Shown one piece after another: positions 6,056 to 13,910 of a stretch of 18,531 nucleotides of DNA (positions are counted from its first letter, which is position 1; each line of letters opens with the position of its first letter). Source of the stretch: an uncultured Eubacteriales bacterium (GTDB lineage Bacteria; Bacillota; Clostridia; Oscillospirales; Oscillospiraceae); assembly GCA_900555665.1 (NCBI GenBank), contig USLX01000034.1, positions 1 to 18,531 on the forward strand, in the 5' to 3' direction. The notes under the pieces are model-generated. The model made no database searches, was not told the DNA's origin, and saw only the letters and a program-made list of their open reading frames with translations. A program made the translations under genes and the position numbers.

Positions 6056-7434
6056 ATGGTATAAGCTCCTTTCAGGGATTCTTTCACAAAATCGATCTGT
6101 TCCTGCACTCTGGCCGGGCCGCCCTCGCTCATGCGCTTTTTCAGGCAGGTATCGAGGTCGATGGCCTCATAGAGGTCTTCGCCGAACAGCTCGCTGTATT
6201 GTTGATAGGTTTCCAACGGAATGTCTTCCAAAATCGTGCCGGATTTCACGCACGCGCCGACGATGGCGCCCGAGATTTTATACGCACTTCGAAACGGAAG
6301 GCCCTTGCGTACCAGATAGTCGGCCAGATCCGTCGCATTGAGAAATCCGTGCTGTGCGGCCCTTCGCATCACGTCGGGCTTGGCCTGCATCGTTGCGATC
6401 ATCCCGGTCATCACCGGCAGACACATTGAGAGGGTGTCGCAGGCATCGAAGACCCCCTCCTTGTCCTCCTGCATGTCCTTGTTGTAGGCCATTGGGAGGC
6501 CCTTGAGCACCGTCAGCATCCCGACGAGATCGCCGTAGACACGGCCGGTCTTGCCGCGGATGAGCTCTGCCATGTCGGAGTTTTTCTTCTGCGGCATGAT
6601 GGACGAACCCGTCGTGTACGCATCCGAGAGCGTCACAAAGCCAAATTCCCAGCTTGTCCAGAGGATGATCTCCTCGGAAAGGCGTGACAGGTGCATCATC
6701 AAAATCGCCGCCGCGCTCAAAAATTCCACGCAGAAGTCGCGATCTGAAACGCCGTCAAGCGAATTGCGGCAGATGCCGTCAAAGCCAAGTGCCTCCGCCT
6801 CCATATTGCGGTCGGTGGGATAGGTTGTCCCGGCAAGGGCGCAGCAGCCGATGGGGCTCTGGTTCATTCGTCGCCGTGCATCGCCGAGCCGCCCGAGGTC
6901 GCGCAGCAGCATCATTGCGTAGGCCATCAGGTGATGGCCAAAGGTCACGGGCTGTGCCCGCTGCAGGTGCGTATAGCCCGGCATGATGGCGTCCTTGTAT
7001 TCCCCGGCCCGGGCCGTGAGTGCCTCAATGAGCGTTTTCACCTGCCCGGCCGCCGCATCACACTGCTCCCGGAGGTACATCCGAAGATCCAGCGCAACCT
7101 GATCGTTCCGGCTGCGCGCGGTGTGCAGCTTTTTGCCCATATCGCCGAGCCGTTCGGTCAGCACCTGCTCGACAAACATATGGATATCCTCGCACGCGGG
7201 GTCGAATTGCAGCTTGCCGGAGTCCAGATCGTCCAGAATCCCCTGCAGCCCGTCGATCAACGTGTCGGCGTCGGGCTTTGGCAGGATACCGGTTGCGCCG
7301 AGCATGGCGGCGTGTGCCATGCTGCCGGTAATATCCTGCCGGTACATCCGGCAGTCAAAGCCAATGGACGAATTGAAATCATCCGCCAGCCGGTCGGTCT
7401 GTCCGTCGGTCCGCCCGGCCCATAGTTTTGCCAC
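6052..7434 (-). CDS. argH: Argininosuccinate lyase
   Basis: This 460-residue enzyme of the fumarase/aspartase superfamily splits argininosuccinate to arginine and fumarate, the last step of arginine synthesis. The N-terminus MAKLWAGR begins at a GTG (7434), supported by AGGAAG 9 bp upstream and by the standard family start. The superfamily signature GSSIMPQKKN lies near residue 276, and its serine loop is the catalytic region. HTARSRNDQ near residue 101 and TPGYTHLQRAQP-type residues (PGYTHLQRAQPVTFGHH) near 150 match substrate-contact segments. It follows argG after a 196-bp gap and overlaps the transporter lipoprotein gene by 4 bp. Confidence 0.96.
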   Translation of the reverse strand: MAKLWAGRTDGQTDRLADDFNSSIGFDCRMYRQDITGSMAHAAMLGATGILPKPDADTLIDGLQGILDDLDSGKLQFDPACEDIHMFVEQVLTERLGDMGKKLHTARSRNDQVALDLRMYLREQCDAAAGQVKTLIEALTARAGEYKDAIMPGYTHLQRAQPVTFGHHLMAYAMMLLRDLGRLGDARRRMNQSPIGCCALAGTTYPTDRNMEAEALGFDGICRNSLDGVSDRDFCVEFLSAAAILMMHLSRLSEEIILWTSWEFGFVTLSDAYTTGSSIMPQKKNSDMAELIRGKTGRVYGDLVGMLTVLKGLPMAYNKDMQEDKEGVFDACDTLSMCLPVMTGMIATMQAKPDVMRRAAQHGFLNATDLADYLVRKGLPFRSAYKISGAIVGACVKSGTILEDIPLETYQQYSELFGEDLYEAIDLDTCLKKRMSEGGPARVQEQIDFVKESLKGAYTI

Positions 7435-7630
7435 GCTCAGTCACTTCCTTTTCTGGGAAACCTCTGAAGAGTTCCTTTTCGGCCTTCGCCGGATCTTTTG
7501 CCCCAATGCTGCGGTTTGAAAAACTTGAAATCCACAAAGGATGTCTGCGTTTTTCAAATCTTGCCTTGAGACAAAATCTCTCGGCAAATGCTCTCAAGGA
7601 TCTCATCAGAGCTTTCCCTGTGTTCTATCA
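7435..7630. other. Structured 196-bp gap between argG and argH
   Basis: No gene is supported here. The stretch holds a perfect 10-bp inverted repeat (TTTGAAAAAC at 7515-7524 with GTTTTTCAAA at 7549-7558) enclosing a small ATCC/GGAT stem. A 7-bp pair CCTTGAG (7564-7570) and CTCAAGG (7593-7599) also occurs. A U-run suited to termination is missing on the argG-argH strand, so these stems probably allow read-through. No T-box consensus (the GGTGG-type antiterminator element) was seen. Confidence 0.45.
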
Positions 7631-8851
7631 TTAAAGTTTGCCTTGTTCTCTCAAAGCCTCAACCTGCGTCGGCAGGCCCCAGATGTTGATGAAGCCGGCG
7701 GCCTGTGCCTGGTCATAGTCGCTCTCGCCGAAGGTAACCAGTTCTTCGCTGTAGAGCGAATAGGGGCTTGTCGTTCCGGCGGGGATGATGTTGCCCTTGT
7801 AGAGCTTCAGCTTGACCGAGCCGGTGACATACTTGTTGGATTCGTTGGCAAAGGCGACAAGCGCGTTGGTCAGCGCGGAATACCACTTGCCGTTGTAAAT
7901 CTGATCCGCCATCACGACGGCCAGCTTCTTTTTCTCATGCAGCGTGTCCTTGTCGACCGTCAGCATTTCGAGCTGCTCATGCGCGAAGTAGAGGATGGAG
8001 CCGCCCGGCGTCTCATAGACACCGCGATCCTTCATGCCGATCAGCCGGTTCTCGACGATGTCGATGATGCCGATGCCGTTGGCGCCGCCGATGGCGTTCA
8101 GCTTCTTGATGATCTTGCTGGCCTTCATCTTCTCGCCGTCGAGCGCGACCGGCGCGCCGGCCTCAAAATCGATGGTGACATAGGTGGGTTTGTCGGGCGC
8201 CTGCATCGGGGAGACGCCCATCTCCAGGAAGCCGGGCTTGTCATAATCCGGCTCATTGGCGGGATTTTCGAGGTCGAGGCCCTCGTGGCTCAGGTGCCAG
8301 AGGTTCTTGTCCTTGGAATAGTTCGTCTCACGGCTGATCTTCAGCGGCACATGGTGCGCCTCGGCATAGTCGATTTCCTCGTCTCTGGACTTGATTTCCC
8401 ACTCCCGCCACGGCGCGATGATCTTCATATCCGGTGCAAAGCGCTTGATGGCCAGCTCGAAGCGAACCTGATCGTTGCCCTTGCCGGTTGCGCCGTGCGC
8501 GATGGCGTCTGCACCCTCGGCGATGGCGATCTCGGCCAGTTTCTTGCCGATGACCGGGCGGGCAAAGGCGGTGCCGAGCAGATACGTCTCATACTTGGCG
8601 TCCATCTTCATGGCCGGAACGATGACATCGTCGACCATCTCGTCGACCAGATCGGCCACGATCAGCTTGCTGGCACCGGTCTTAATTGCCTTCTCTTCCA
8701 GACCTTCCAGCTCGTCGGCCTGACCGACGTTGCCGGCCACAGCGATGATCTCGGGATTGTTGTAATTCTCCTTCAGCCAGGGAATGATGATCGACGTATC
8801 CAGGCCGCCCGAATATGCCAAAACGATTTTCTTGATTTCCTTCTTATCCAT
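7631..8851 (-). CDS. argG: Argininosuccinate synthase
   Basis: This 406-residue ATP-dependent enzyme joins citrulline and aspartate. The N-type ATP pyrophosphatase loop AYSGGLDTS is at residues 12-20. GATGKGNDQVRFE near residue 125 and the block around SRETNYSKDKNLWHLSHEG are standard for the family. Two ATGs lie two codons apart (8857 and 8851); the second has better spacing (9 bp) to GGAGG, so it is preferred. An ATG further upstream would fall close to the transcription start. It is the first gene of the arginine block and has a very strong promoter with likely ArgR control. Confidence 0.96.
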   Translation of the reverse strand: MDKKEIKKIVLAYSGGLDTSIIIPWLKENYNNPEIIAVAGNVGQADELEGLEEKAIKTGASKLIVADLVDEMVDDVIVPAMKMDAKYETYLLGTAFARPVIGKKLAEIAIAEGADAIAHGATGKGNDQVRFELAIKRFAPDMKIIAPWREWEIKSRDEEIDYAEAHHVPLKISRETNYSKDKNLWHLSHEGLDLENPANEPDYDKPGFLEMGVSPMQAPDKPTYVTIDFEAGAPVALDGEKMKASKIIKKLNAIGGANGIGIIDIVENRLIGMKDRGVYETPGGSILYFAHEQLEMLTVDKDTLHEKKKLAVVMADQIYNGKWYSALTNALVAFANESNKYVTGSVKLKLYKGNIIPAGTTSPYSLYSEELVTFGESDYDQAQAAGFINIWGLPTQVEALREQGKL

Positions 8852-8899
8852 ATCCATTTTCCTCCGTTCAGGTTGTGGCATGTGTTTGTTTATGCGCTT

Positions 8900-8927
8900 A
8901 TTATACAGCAATATTCACGTTTGTCAA
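8900..8927 (-). promoter_or_regulatory. argG promoter, full consensus
   Basis: On the minus strand a perfect TTGACA (8927 to 8922) and a perfect TATAAT (8905 to 8900) are separated by 16 bp. The start of transcription would lie near 8893, leaving a leader of about 40 nt. Such a strong core promoter is usually held by a repressor, in keeping with the repeats that overlap it. Confidence 0.85.
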
Positions 8928-8943
8928 GGGAATATTCACGTTT
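8910..8943 (-). promoter_or_regulatory. Candidate ArgR/AhrC operator: 13-bp direct repeats at 21-bp period
   Basis: AATATTCACGTTT occurs exactly at 8910-8922 and again at 8931-8943. Read on the minus strand each is AAACGTGAATATT and contains TGAAT, the half-site of the ARG box (TGAAT-N4-ATTCA). A 21-bp period equals the usual centre-to-centre distance of paired 18-bp ARG boxes. One copy lies in the promoter spacer and the other just upstream of the -35. The second half-sites are poorly conserved, so the assignment to ArgR is inference. Confidence 0.55.
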
Positions 8944-9224
8944 TATACACAATTTATGAATTTTGTTGCTTTTGCCGGCTTTCCCTTGCCCTCCACGTTT
9001 TTCCTCTGTATGTTTTGCATAATAATTCACTGCCGCCTCGCCCGGCAAGGGCGCACACGCTCCCCCGGATGCCCCAGCGTCCGCCAAATCCCCCATCCAT
9101 GGGCGGCTCCACCCGGCCCGTGCCGCCGATCCCCGGAAACGGCGGCGCCTCGCTGTGCGCTCCGGCGCGTTTTTCGCGGGCAGCAGGCATATGCGCCCTT
9201 GCCAGCCGCCGCTGCCCCACATAT
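8944..9224. other. Divergent gap between argG and antiporter promoters
   Basis: About 280 bp lie between the two promoter zones. The first 80 bp are AT-rich; the rest is GC-rich with short self-complementary words (for example GCCGCCG near 9122 with CGGCGGC near 9140). Open frames here on either strand lack ribosome binding sites and recognisable protein features. No riboswitch class was recognised. Confidence 0.4.
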
Positions 9225-9253
9225 TTGCCTTTCCCTCCGACATATGCTATACT
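9225..9253 (+). promoter_or_regulatory. Promoter of the antiporter-mgtC operon
   Basis: TTGCCT at 9225-9230 and TATACT at 9248-9253 are 17 bp apart, 36 bp before the antiporter ATG, which also has AAAGGAG upstream. No operator repeat was seen around it. Confidence 0.65.
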
Positions 9254-9289
9254 ATATTAAAATCCGAAGTCTGAAAGGAGCGTCCGCCC

Positions 9290-10744
9290 ATGTCCTCCCT
9301 CTCCGCCCTGATCGCCTCGGCGCAGCCCGTCGCGGCCGTGATCATCTGCGTCGCGCTGATGCTCTTTTTCGGCTTTTCCATGACGCGCCTCACCAAACTG
9401 CTCCGCCTGCCGAATGTCACAGCCTACATCCTCGCCGGCATCCTCCTCGGCCCCTTCTGCCTGAACCTTGTCCCGGACTATATCATCGACGGCATGGACT
9501 TTTTATCCGATGTTGCCCTGGCCTTCATCGCATTTTCCACCGGCGAATTCTTCAAGCTCTCCGTGTTGAAAAAGAACGGCTGGAAGGTTGTCTGGATCAC
9601 GATTCTCGAGGCCTCGCTCGCCTCTGTCCTCATCTTTGTGCTGACTTATTGGGTGCTGCGCCTGCCGCTGCCGTTCTCCGTCGTGCTCGCGGCGCTGGCC
9701 TCAGCAACGGCCCCGGCCTCCACCATGATGACCATCCGGCAGACCGGCGCAAAGGGCGATTTTGTCAACACCCTGCTGCAGGTCGTCGCGCTGGATGATG
9801 TGGTCGGCCTCATTCTCTATTCGCTGGCCATCTCGGTGGCCCTCGCGGCGCAGTCCGGCGGCCACGGCTTTTCGTTCGAAACGCTGGTCCTCCCCCTGCT
9901 CACAAATCTCGGTGTGCTGCTGCTCGGCGGCCTCTTCGGCCTTGTGATGAAGCTGCTCATGCCGCAAAAACGTTCAACCGACAACAAGCTCATCATCGCC
10001 GTCGCCCTGCTCTTCGCGTTCTGCGGGGTTTGTGCCCTGCTTGGTGTCTCGCCGCTGCTCGGCTGCATGTCCATGGGCACGGTCTATACCAACATTGCAG
10101 ACAATGACAAGCTCTTCAAGCAGCTGAACTACTTCAGCCCGCCCATCCTGCTGCTCTTTTTTGTGCGTTCCGGCATGTCCTTCCGGCTTGATACGCTTTT
10201 CTCCTCCTCTGCTGCCGGCCTCGGCGTGCCGCTGCTGACCGTCGGCGTGAGCTATTTCTTCGTCCGCATCCTCGGCAAATATCTCGGGGCCTGGCTCGGC
10301 TGCTGGCTGGTAAAAAAGCCGCAGAAGGTGCGCGATTTCCTCGGCCTTGCGCTCGTTCCGCAGGCAGGCGTCGCCATCGGCCTGGCCGCGCTCGGCGCCC
10401 GGACGCTCGGCGGCGAGACCGGGCAGGCGCTGCAGACGATCATTCTCTCTTCCAGCGTGCTCTACGAGCTGGTCGGCCCCGGCTGCGCCAAGCTCTCGCT
10501 CTATCTCTCCGGCTCCTATTCCACCCGGCTCGAAGATCTGGCCGACGTCCCCGCTGAAACCGCATCCGGCGAAACCAAAACGCCGGTTCAGCTCCTCACC
10601 GAGCGCATCGCCAAAATTCAATCCGAGCTGCCTCAGCGCGCCGCCTCCCTCTCGGAGGAGGAATCCGCATTTCTGGAGGCCGCTGAAGAGCAGCTTCTTG
10701 CCGCCCAGCGCCCGCAGCGGCGCAGTCCATTTTTCAGGAGGTAA
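9290..10744 (+). CDS. Cation/proton antiporter, CPA2 family
   Basis: This 484-residue membrane protein has roughly 12-13 helices, from about residue 12 to 400, followed by a hydrophilic tail of about 80 residues. PNVTAYILAGILLGP near residues 41-55 is the family's first conserved block. SATAPAST (about 138-145) is the broken-helix motif. LDDVVG carries an Asp-Asp pair at 169-170, the ion-binding pair of electrogenic Na+/H+ CPA2 antiporters; KefB/C-type members usually have Gln-Asp. Late in the sequence VPQAGVAIGLAALG is another family block. It lacks the C-terminal RCK/TrkA domain of KefB/C. It likely exchanges Na+ or K+ for protons. The MgtC-like gene follows after only 5 bp. Confidence 0.88.
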   Translation: MSSLSALIASAQPVAAVIICVALMLFFGFSMTRLTKLLRLPNVTAYILAGILLGPFCLNLVPDYIIDGMDFLSDVALAFIAFSTGEFFKLSVLKKNGWKVVWITILEASLASVLIFVLTYWVLRLPLPFSVVLAALASATAPASTMMTIRQTGAKGDFVNTLLQVVALDDVVGLILYSLAISVALAAQSGGHGFSFETLVLPLLTNLGVLLLGGLFGLVMKLLMPQKRSTDNKLIIAVALLFAFCGVCALLGVSPLLGCMSMGTVYTNIADNDKLFKQLNYFSPPILLLFFVRSGMSFRLDTLFSSSAAGLGVPLLTVGVSYFFVRILGKYLGAWLGCWLVKKPQKVRDFLGLALVPQAGVAIGLAALGARTLGGETGQALQTIILSSSVLYELVGPGCAKLSLYLSGSYSTRLEDLADVPAETASGETKTPVQLLTERIAKIQSELPQRAASLSEEESAFLEAAEEQLLAAQRPQRRSPFFRR

Positions 10745-10749
10745 CGGAA

Positions 10750-11469
10750 ATGAACTTCTTTGCATCCGATCCCCTCGCCCGCTTGCTTGGCGCATGGAGT
10801 GCCGCACCCGGCCCGTGGTGTGCCGTATTCCGCATCGCTCTTGCCACTCTGCTTGCCGCTGTGATCGGCTGGGAGCGCTCGAGCAAACGCCATTCCGCAG
10901 GACTTCGTACCTTTATGCTTGTCTGCCTTGCGGGCTGTGCCGCCGCCCTGCTCGATCAGGCGCTCCCCGGTGACAAGCTGCCGCTGCTCTCCGCATCGGC
11001 CATCATCGGCATGGCAATTCTGAGCTGTAACTCCATCCTCTTCAGCTCCAAAAATCAGATCAAGGGCCTCACTACCTCAACCGCCCTCTGGGCCTGCGGG
11101 TTGCTTGGTGTCGCGCTCGGCAGCGGGGCATACGTCCTCTCACTCGCAGCCTTTGCGGCCCTGCTGCTCACGGTCTCCTGGTTCCCCCGGCTGGAGAAAT
11201 ATCTGAAAGACCGCTCCAACCACTTTGAGGTGCATCTTGAGCTGACCTGCAAAGAAAAATTGCAGGATTTTGTGGCTACCATCCGTGCCCTTGGCATCCG
11301 GATCGACGACATCGAATCCAACCCTGCCTATCTCGGCTCGGGTCTGAGCGTCTTCTCCGTCAGCTTCACCATCACCAGCCCCGAACTCAAGCAGTACAAA
11401 AAGCATGCCGAAATCATCGAGGCGCTCCGCTCCCTCGACTATGTCCACTACATCGAAGAAATGAATTGA
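10750..11469 (+). CDS. MgtC/SapB-family membrane protein
   Basis: This 239-residue protein has about four to five N-terminal helices (residues 20-140). The family block GWERSSKRHSAGLRTFMLV at 40-58 contains the conserved ER and R-x-AGLRT residues. A soluble C-terminal part of about 90 residues looks like a small ACT-like regulatory fold, with alternating strands and helices ending at YVHYIEEMN. MgtC-type proteins affect Mg2+ or phosphate homeostasis and membrane energetics; some inhibit the F-type ATP synthase. The ATG lies 6 bp after an AGGAGG that overlaps the antiporter stop, so the two are made together, suggesting a joint role in ion or proton balance. Confidence 0.88.
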   Translation: MNFFASDPLARLLGAWSAAPGPWCAVFRIALATLLAAVIGWERSSKRHSAGLRTFMLVCLAGCAAALLDQALPGDKLPLLSASAIIGMAILSCNSILFSSKNQIKGLTTSTALWACGLLGVALGSGAYVLSLAAFAALLLTVSWFPRLEKYLKDRSNHFEVHLELTCKEKLQDFVATIRALGIRIDDIESNPAYLGSGLSVFSVSFTITSPELKQYKKHAEIIEALRSLDYVHYIEEMN

Positions 11470-11547
11470 GGCAGACCGATCCGCAGCCGCAGGCACCTTG
11501 CAGTCTGCCGGAAAGGCCCCTTTCCTCGTGTTTTCTGCATCAACGTA

Positions 11548-11600
11548 AAAGTCTCCGTATAGTTATCTATACGGAGACTTTGTCTTTATTTTTTCGTATT
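11548..11600 (+). terminator. Strong intrinsic terminator after the mgtC-like gene
   Basis: Perfect 15-bp arms (11548-11562 and 11567-11581) with a TTAT loop are followed by a U-rich run (GTCTTTATTTTTTCG). It ends the antiporter-mgtC transcript. The A-run before the left arm means it can also act on the HAD gene that converges from the right, so it is probably bidirectional. Confidence 0.9.
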
Positions 11601-12433
11601 TATAGCAAAAATTGTTCCAAATACTGTGCTACGCCATCCTCATCGCAACTGGCCGTCACGCAATCGGCGCAGGCCCGGATCTCCTCTGCGGCGTTGGCCA
11701 TTGCAACGCCGGTTCCTGCATCGCGCAGCATCGTTACATCATTCAGCCCATCGCCGAAGGCCAGCGTCTGCTCCTGCCGCAGCCCCAGATGTGCCGCCAG
11801 GGCCAGAAGCGCCTGGCCTTTGTTTGCCACTGCGGCATTGATCTCAATATTTTCCGCAATCGACGACGTGGCAAGCAGCGACGGAAAAGCCTCCGGCAGG
11901 GCGCAGAGCAGCGCGAGGCGCTTTTCCGGGTCTCCCGGGTAGACCTGGATCTTCTGTACATCCATGGCCGTTTCCGTCAAAAACGTCTTCAACTCCGGCA
12001 CCCGCGTGCGCAGGCGCAGAATCATGCCGAGATAGATCGGATCGTGTACGAATTGGTCGACGCGATCCTGCATTTCTGCCGTAATCCAGCCCTTTCCCTG
12101 CGCATAGCAGTCGTAGAGTACACCCCATTTGTCGAGATAGCGCAAGAGCGAAACTGCTTCCTGCCAGCCGATTTCAGCCCGATAGAGGGTTTTCTCAGTG
12201 GTCAGGTCGGTGACCTGGGCGCCGTTGATGGCGATGATATAGTGCAAAAACGGGAGCGTTCGAACCGATTCGGGCATTCCCGCATAAAAACGTCCTGTTG
12301 TCGGGACAATTTCAATACCACGGGCCGCCGCACGCTCCAGTGCGGCGCGGTTTCGTGGGCTCAGGCGCTTTTGTGAGTCGAGCAGTGTCCCGTCAAGGTC
12401 GAGTGCGATGAGGCGCGTATTTATTCCATCCAT
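11600..12433 (-). CDS. Cof-type HAD-IIB phosphatase
   Basis: This 277-residue hydrolase has the HAD nucleophile motif in LDLDGTLLDS (Asp12 and Asp14), motif II TTGR near residue 47, a large type IIB cap in the middle, and motif IV FGDGLNDVTML near residue 222. Family members dephosphorylate sugar phosphates, flavin precursors or pyridoxal phosphate, and the sequence does not tell which. ATG 12433 is chosen because the HAD core begins there; the open frame runs 50 codons further upstream into the preceding lipoprotein gene and has no family match. A weak ribosome site (CGGAG) lies 13 bp before the start. It follows the lipoprotein gene by 26 bp, so the two are likely co-transcribed. Confidence 0.88.
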   Translation of the reverse strand: MDGINTRLIALDLDGTLLDSQKRLSPRNRAALERAAARGIEIVPTTGRFYAGMPESVRTLPFLHYIIAINGAQVTDLTTEKTLYRAEIGWQEAVSLLRYLDKWGVLYDCYAQGKGWITAEMQDRVDQFVHDPIYLGMILRLRTRVPELKTFLTETAMDVQKIQVYPGDPEKRLALLCALPEAFPSLLATSSIAENIEINAAVANKGQALLALAAHLGLRQEQTLAFGDGLNDVTMLRDAGTGVAMANAAEEIRACADCVTASCDEDGVAQYLEQFLL

Positions 12434-12459
12434 AAGTTCTGAATTCTCCGAAATTTTAT

Positions 12460-13839
12460 CTATTTTAGTGTTTTTAAGCGTACATCCGTGTCCACACAAT
12501 ACGTTGCAGACTGTGTTGGGCCGCCGGGGGTGAGGCAGGTTTGCAGGGTGAAATTCGACGGATTTGTCAAAAGTTCGACCCAATACGCCCCTTCCTGCTC
12601 CGTTACGGGAAGGCCAAGGCCCTCATAGGTTTGCAACAGCTCCGCAGAATCGCCGGTCAGGGCGATGGCAAGCAGGGAGTCGAGGCCGGAAGCGTCAGTG
12701 CAGATGGCATAGAGGTAATTCTGCGCGGACGAATGGACGAGATAGGCCTGAACCCGGATTGTATTTTCCGGACAATTTATCGATATTTTCTCGTTATTTA
12801 CCGTCAAATCGATTGTTTTTACAATCCATCCGCCATTTTCTAGCTCTGCCGGAATCTCGAGCAGGAGGTTCTCCGGCTCACTGTCGCCGTTGAGATCGAG
12901 GCGGCGGCCGGACTGATGCTCCATCAGCTCGGCGTAGGCGGTCGGAATTTGCTGGAAGCGGTCGGAAATGGCAATCGGTTCGTTGACATAACGCACTGTA
13001 ACGTGGAAGCCGCCGAGAGATTGCTCTGCAATCAGGCCGGGAGAGAAATAGAACTCTACACCCTCATAACTGAGTGTCCAAGCAAATTTCGGTTCTGTTT
13101 CCGAACTTTCTTCTGAATTTTCTTCCCAGCTCGTCCCGGAGGACAGAACGGGCCAGAGATTCGTAAATTCCACGCCCGGATAGGTCTCCTGAAGGCGGGT
13201 TGCAAGCATATCCGGCAGGCGCGAAGGATCGTCAAAGACGTTCTCCAGGGTCAGTTCAGCGCCGGTCTGCGGGTCAAAATTGTACGATAGATAGTTCCAT
13301 TCCGGCGTTTCCGTTCCGTCGTTTGCAAAAGTTTCATAAAGCAAACTCAGGCTGTTTTCATCTGATCTCGTGATATATTGAATAATTTCACCGAAATACA
13401 GGTTTTCGCTCTGCGGCAGGGCAGTCAGTTCCTGTCCGATCTCGAAGGCCTTTTGATAGAGCGCCGCGTCGAGCGTGTCCAGCGCGGAAGAAAGGGCCGA
13501 TTTTTCCGGGTCGTTGACGCGGATGCGGGGGTAGTCGACATAACATTTCATCCCCTCGTCGTACATGCCGTAGTAACGGTTGGTTTGATACGAGAGCGCG
13601 AGGGGGAGGTCCGGGTTCTGCTCCGGAGTATCATCCGGTTCTGTTTCCGGCTCAGAAGTTTGATTTTCTTCCGGTTTTTCCGGAATTTCGGGGGTTTCCG
13701 GTTCCTCCGGTTTTGTCTGATCCTCTGGCTGCGAGGTTTGATCCTTCGGATCCTCCGGTTTGGTCGGTTCAGAATGATTGCAGGCAGAAAACGCCAGAAT
13801 CATGGAAATTACAAGCAAAATTGCAACAATTTTCTTCAT
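12460..13839 (-). CDS. Lipoprotein with DUF3298/RsiV-like domain
   Basis: The 459-residue protein begins with a lipoprotein signal MKKIVAILL ending LAFSAC (Cys20 lipidated). A spacer from about 22 to 75 is made of Pro, Glu, Thr and Gln repeats of the type EEPETPE, probably lifting the domain off the membrane. Residues from about 80 to 290 resemble the DUF4163/DUF3298 pair found in RsiV and PdaC (a YNFDPQTGAELTLENVFDD block, then YEGVEFYFSPGLIAEQSLGG). The last 170 residues are not recognised. The ATG follows AAAGGA by 7 bp and the signal peptide confirms it. RsiV-type domains bind lysozyme, but no sigma factor gene is nearby, so that role is only a possibility. Confidence 0.8.
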   Translation of the reverse strand: MKKIVAILLVISMILAFSACNHSEPTKPEDPKDQTSQPEDQTKPEEPETPEIPEKPEENQTSEPETEPDDTPEQNPDLPLALSYQTNRYYGMYDEGMKCYVDYPRIRVNDPEKSALSSALDTLDAALYQKAFEIGQELTALPQSENLYFGEIIQYITRSDENSLSLLYETFANDGTETPEWNYLSYNFDPQTGAELTLENVFDDPSRLPDMLATRLQETYPGVEFTNLWPVLSSGTSWEENSEESSETEPKFAWTLSYEGVEFYFSPGLIAEQSLGGFHVTVRYVNEPIAISDRFQQIPTAYAELMEHQSGRRLDLNGDSEPENLLLEIPAELENGGWIVKTIDLTVNNEKISINCPENTIRVQAYLVHSSAQNYLYAICTDASGLDSLLAIALTGDSAELLQTYEGLGLPVTEQEGAYWVELLTNPSNFTLQTCLTPGGPTQSATYCVDTDVRLKTLK

Positions 13840-13881
13840 TTTGATTCCTTTCCAGCGGGGTTGACAGGCTTTCCTGGGGCT

Positions 13882-13910
13882 AGTATAGCGGAAAGCTGCG
13901 AAAAATGCAA
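13882..13910 (-). promoter_or_regulatory. Promoter of the lipoprotein-HAD operon
   Basis: On the minus strand TTGCAT (13910 to 13905) and TATACT (13887 to 13882) are 17 bp apart, about 43 bp before the lipoprotein start. Confidence 0.7.

Noticed and set aside
7379..7606. 75-codon open frame on the minus strand between argG and argH
   Set aside because: It overlaps the argH start in another frame, has no convincing ribosome site, and its sequence is explained by the structured gap.
7435..7630. T-box riboswitch in front of argH
   Set aside because: No T-box antiterminator consensus and no terminator with a U-run were found on the coding strand.
8890..9243. 117-codon minus-strand open frame upstream of argG
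   Set aside because: It runs through the argG promoter and operator, lacks a ribosome site and matches no family.
12434..12583. Fifty-codon N-terminal extension of the HAD phosphatase
   Set aside because: It overlaps the end of the lipoprotein gene, shows no family resemblance, and the HAD core starts normally at ATG 12433.
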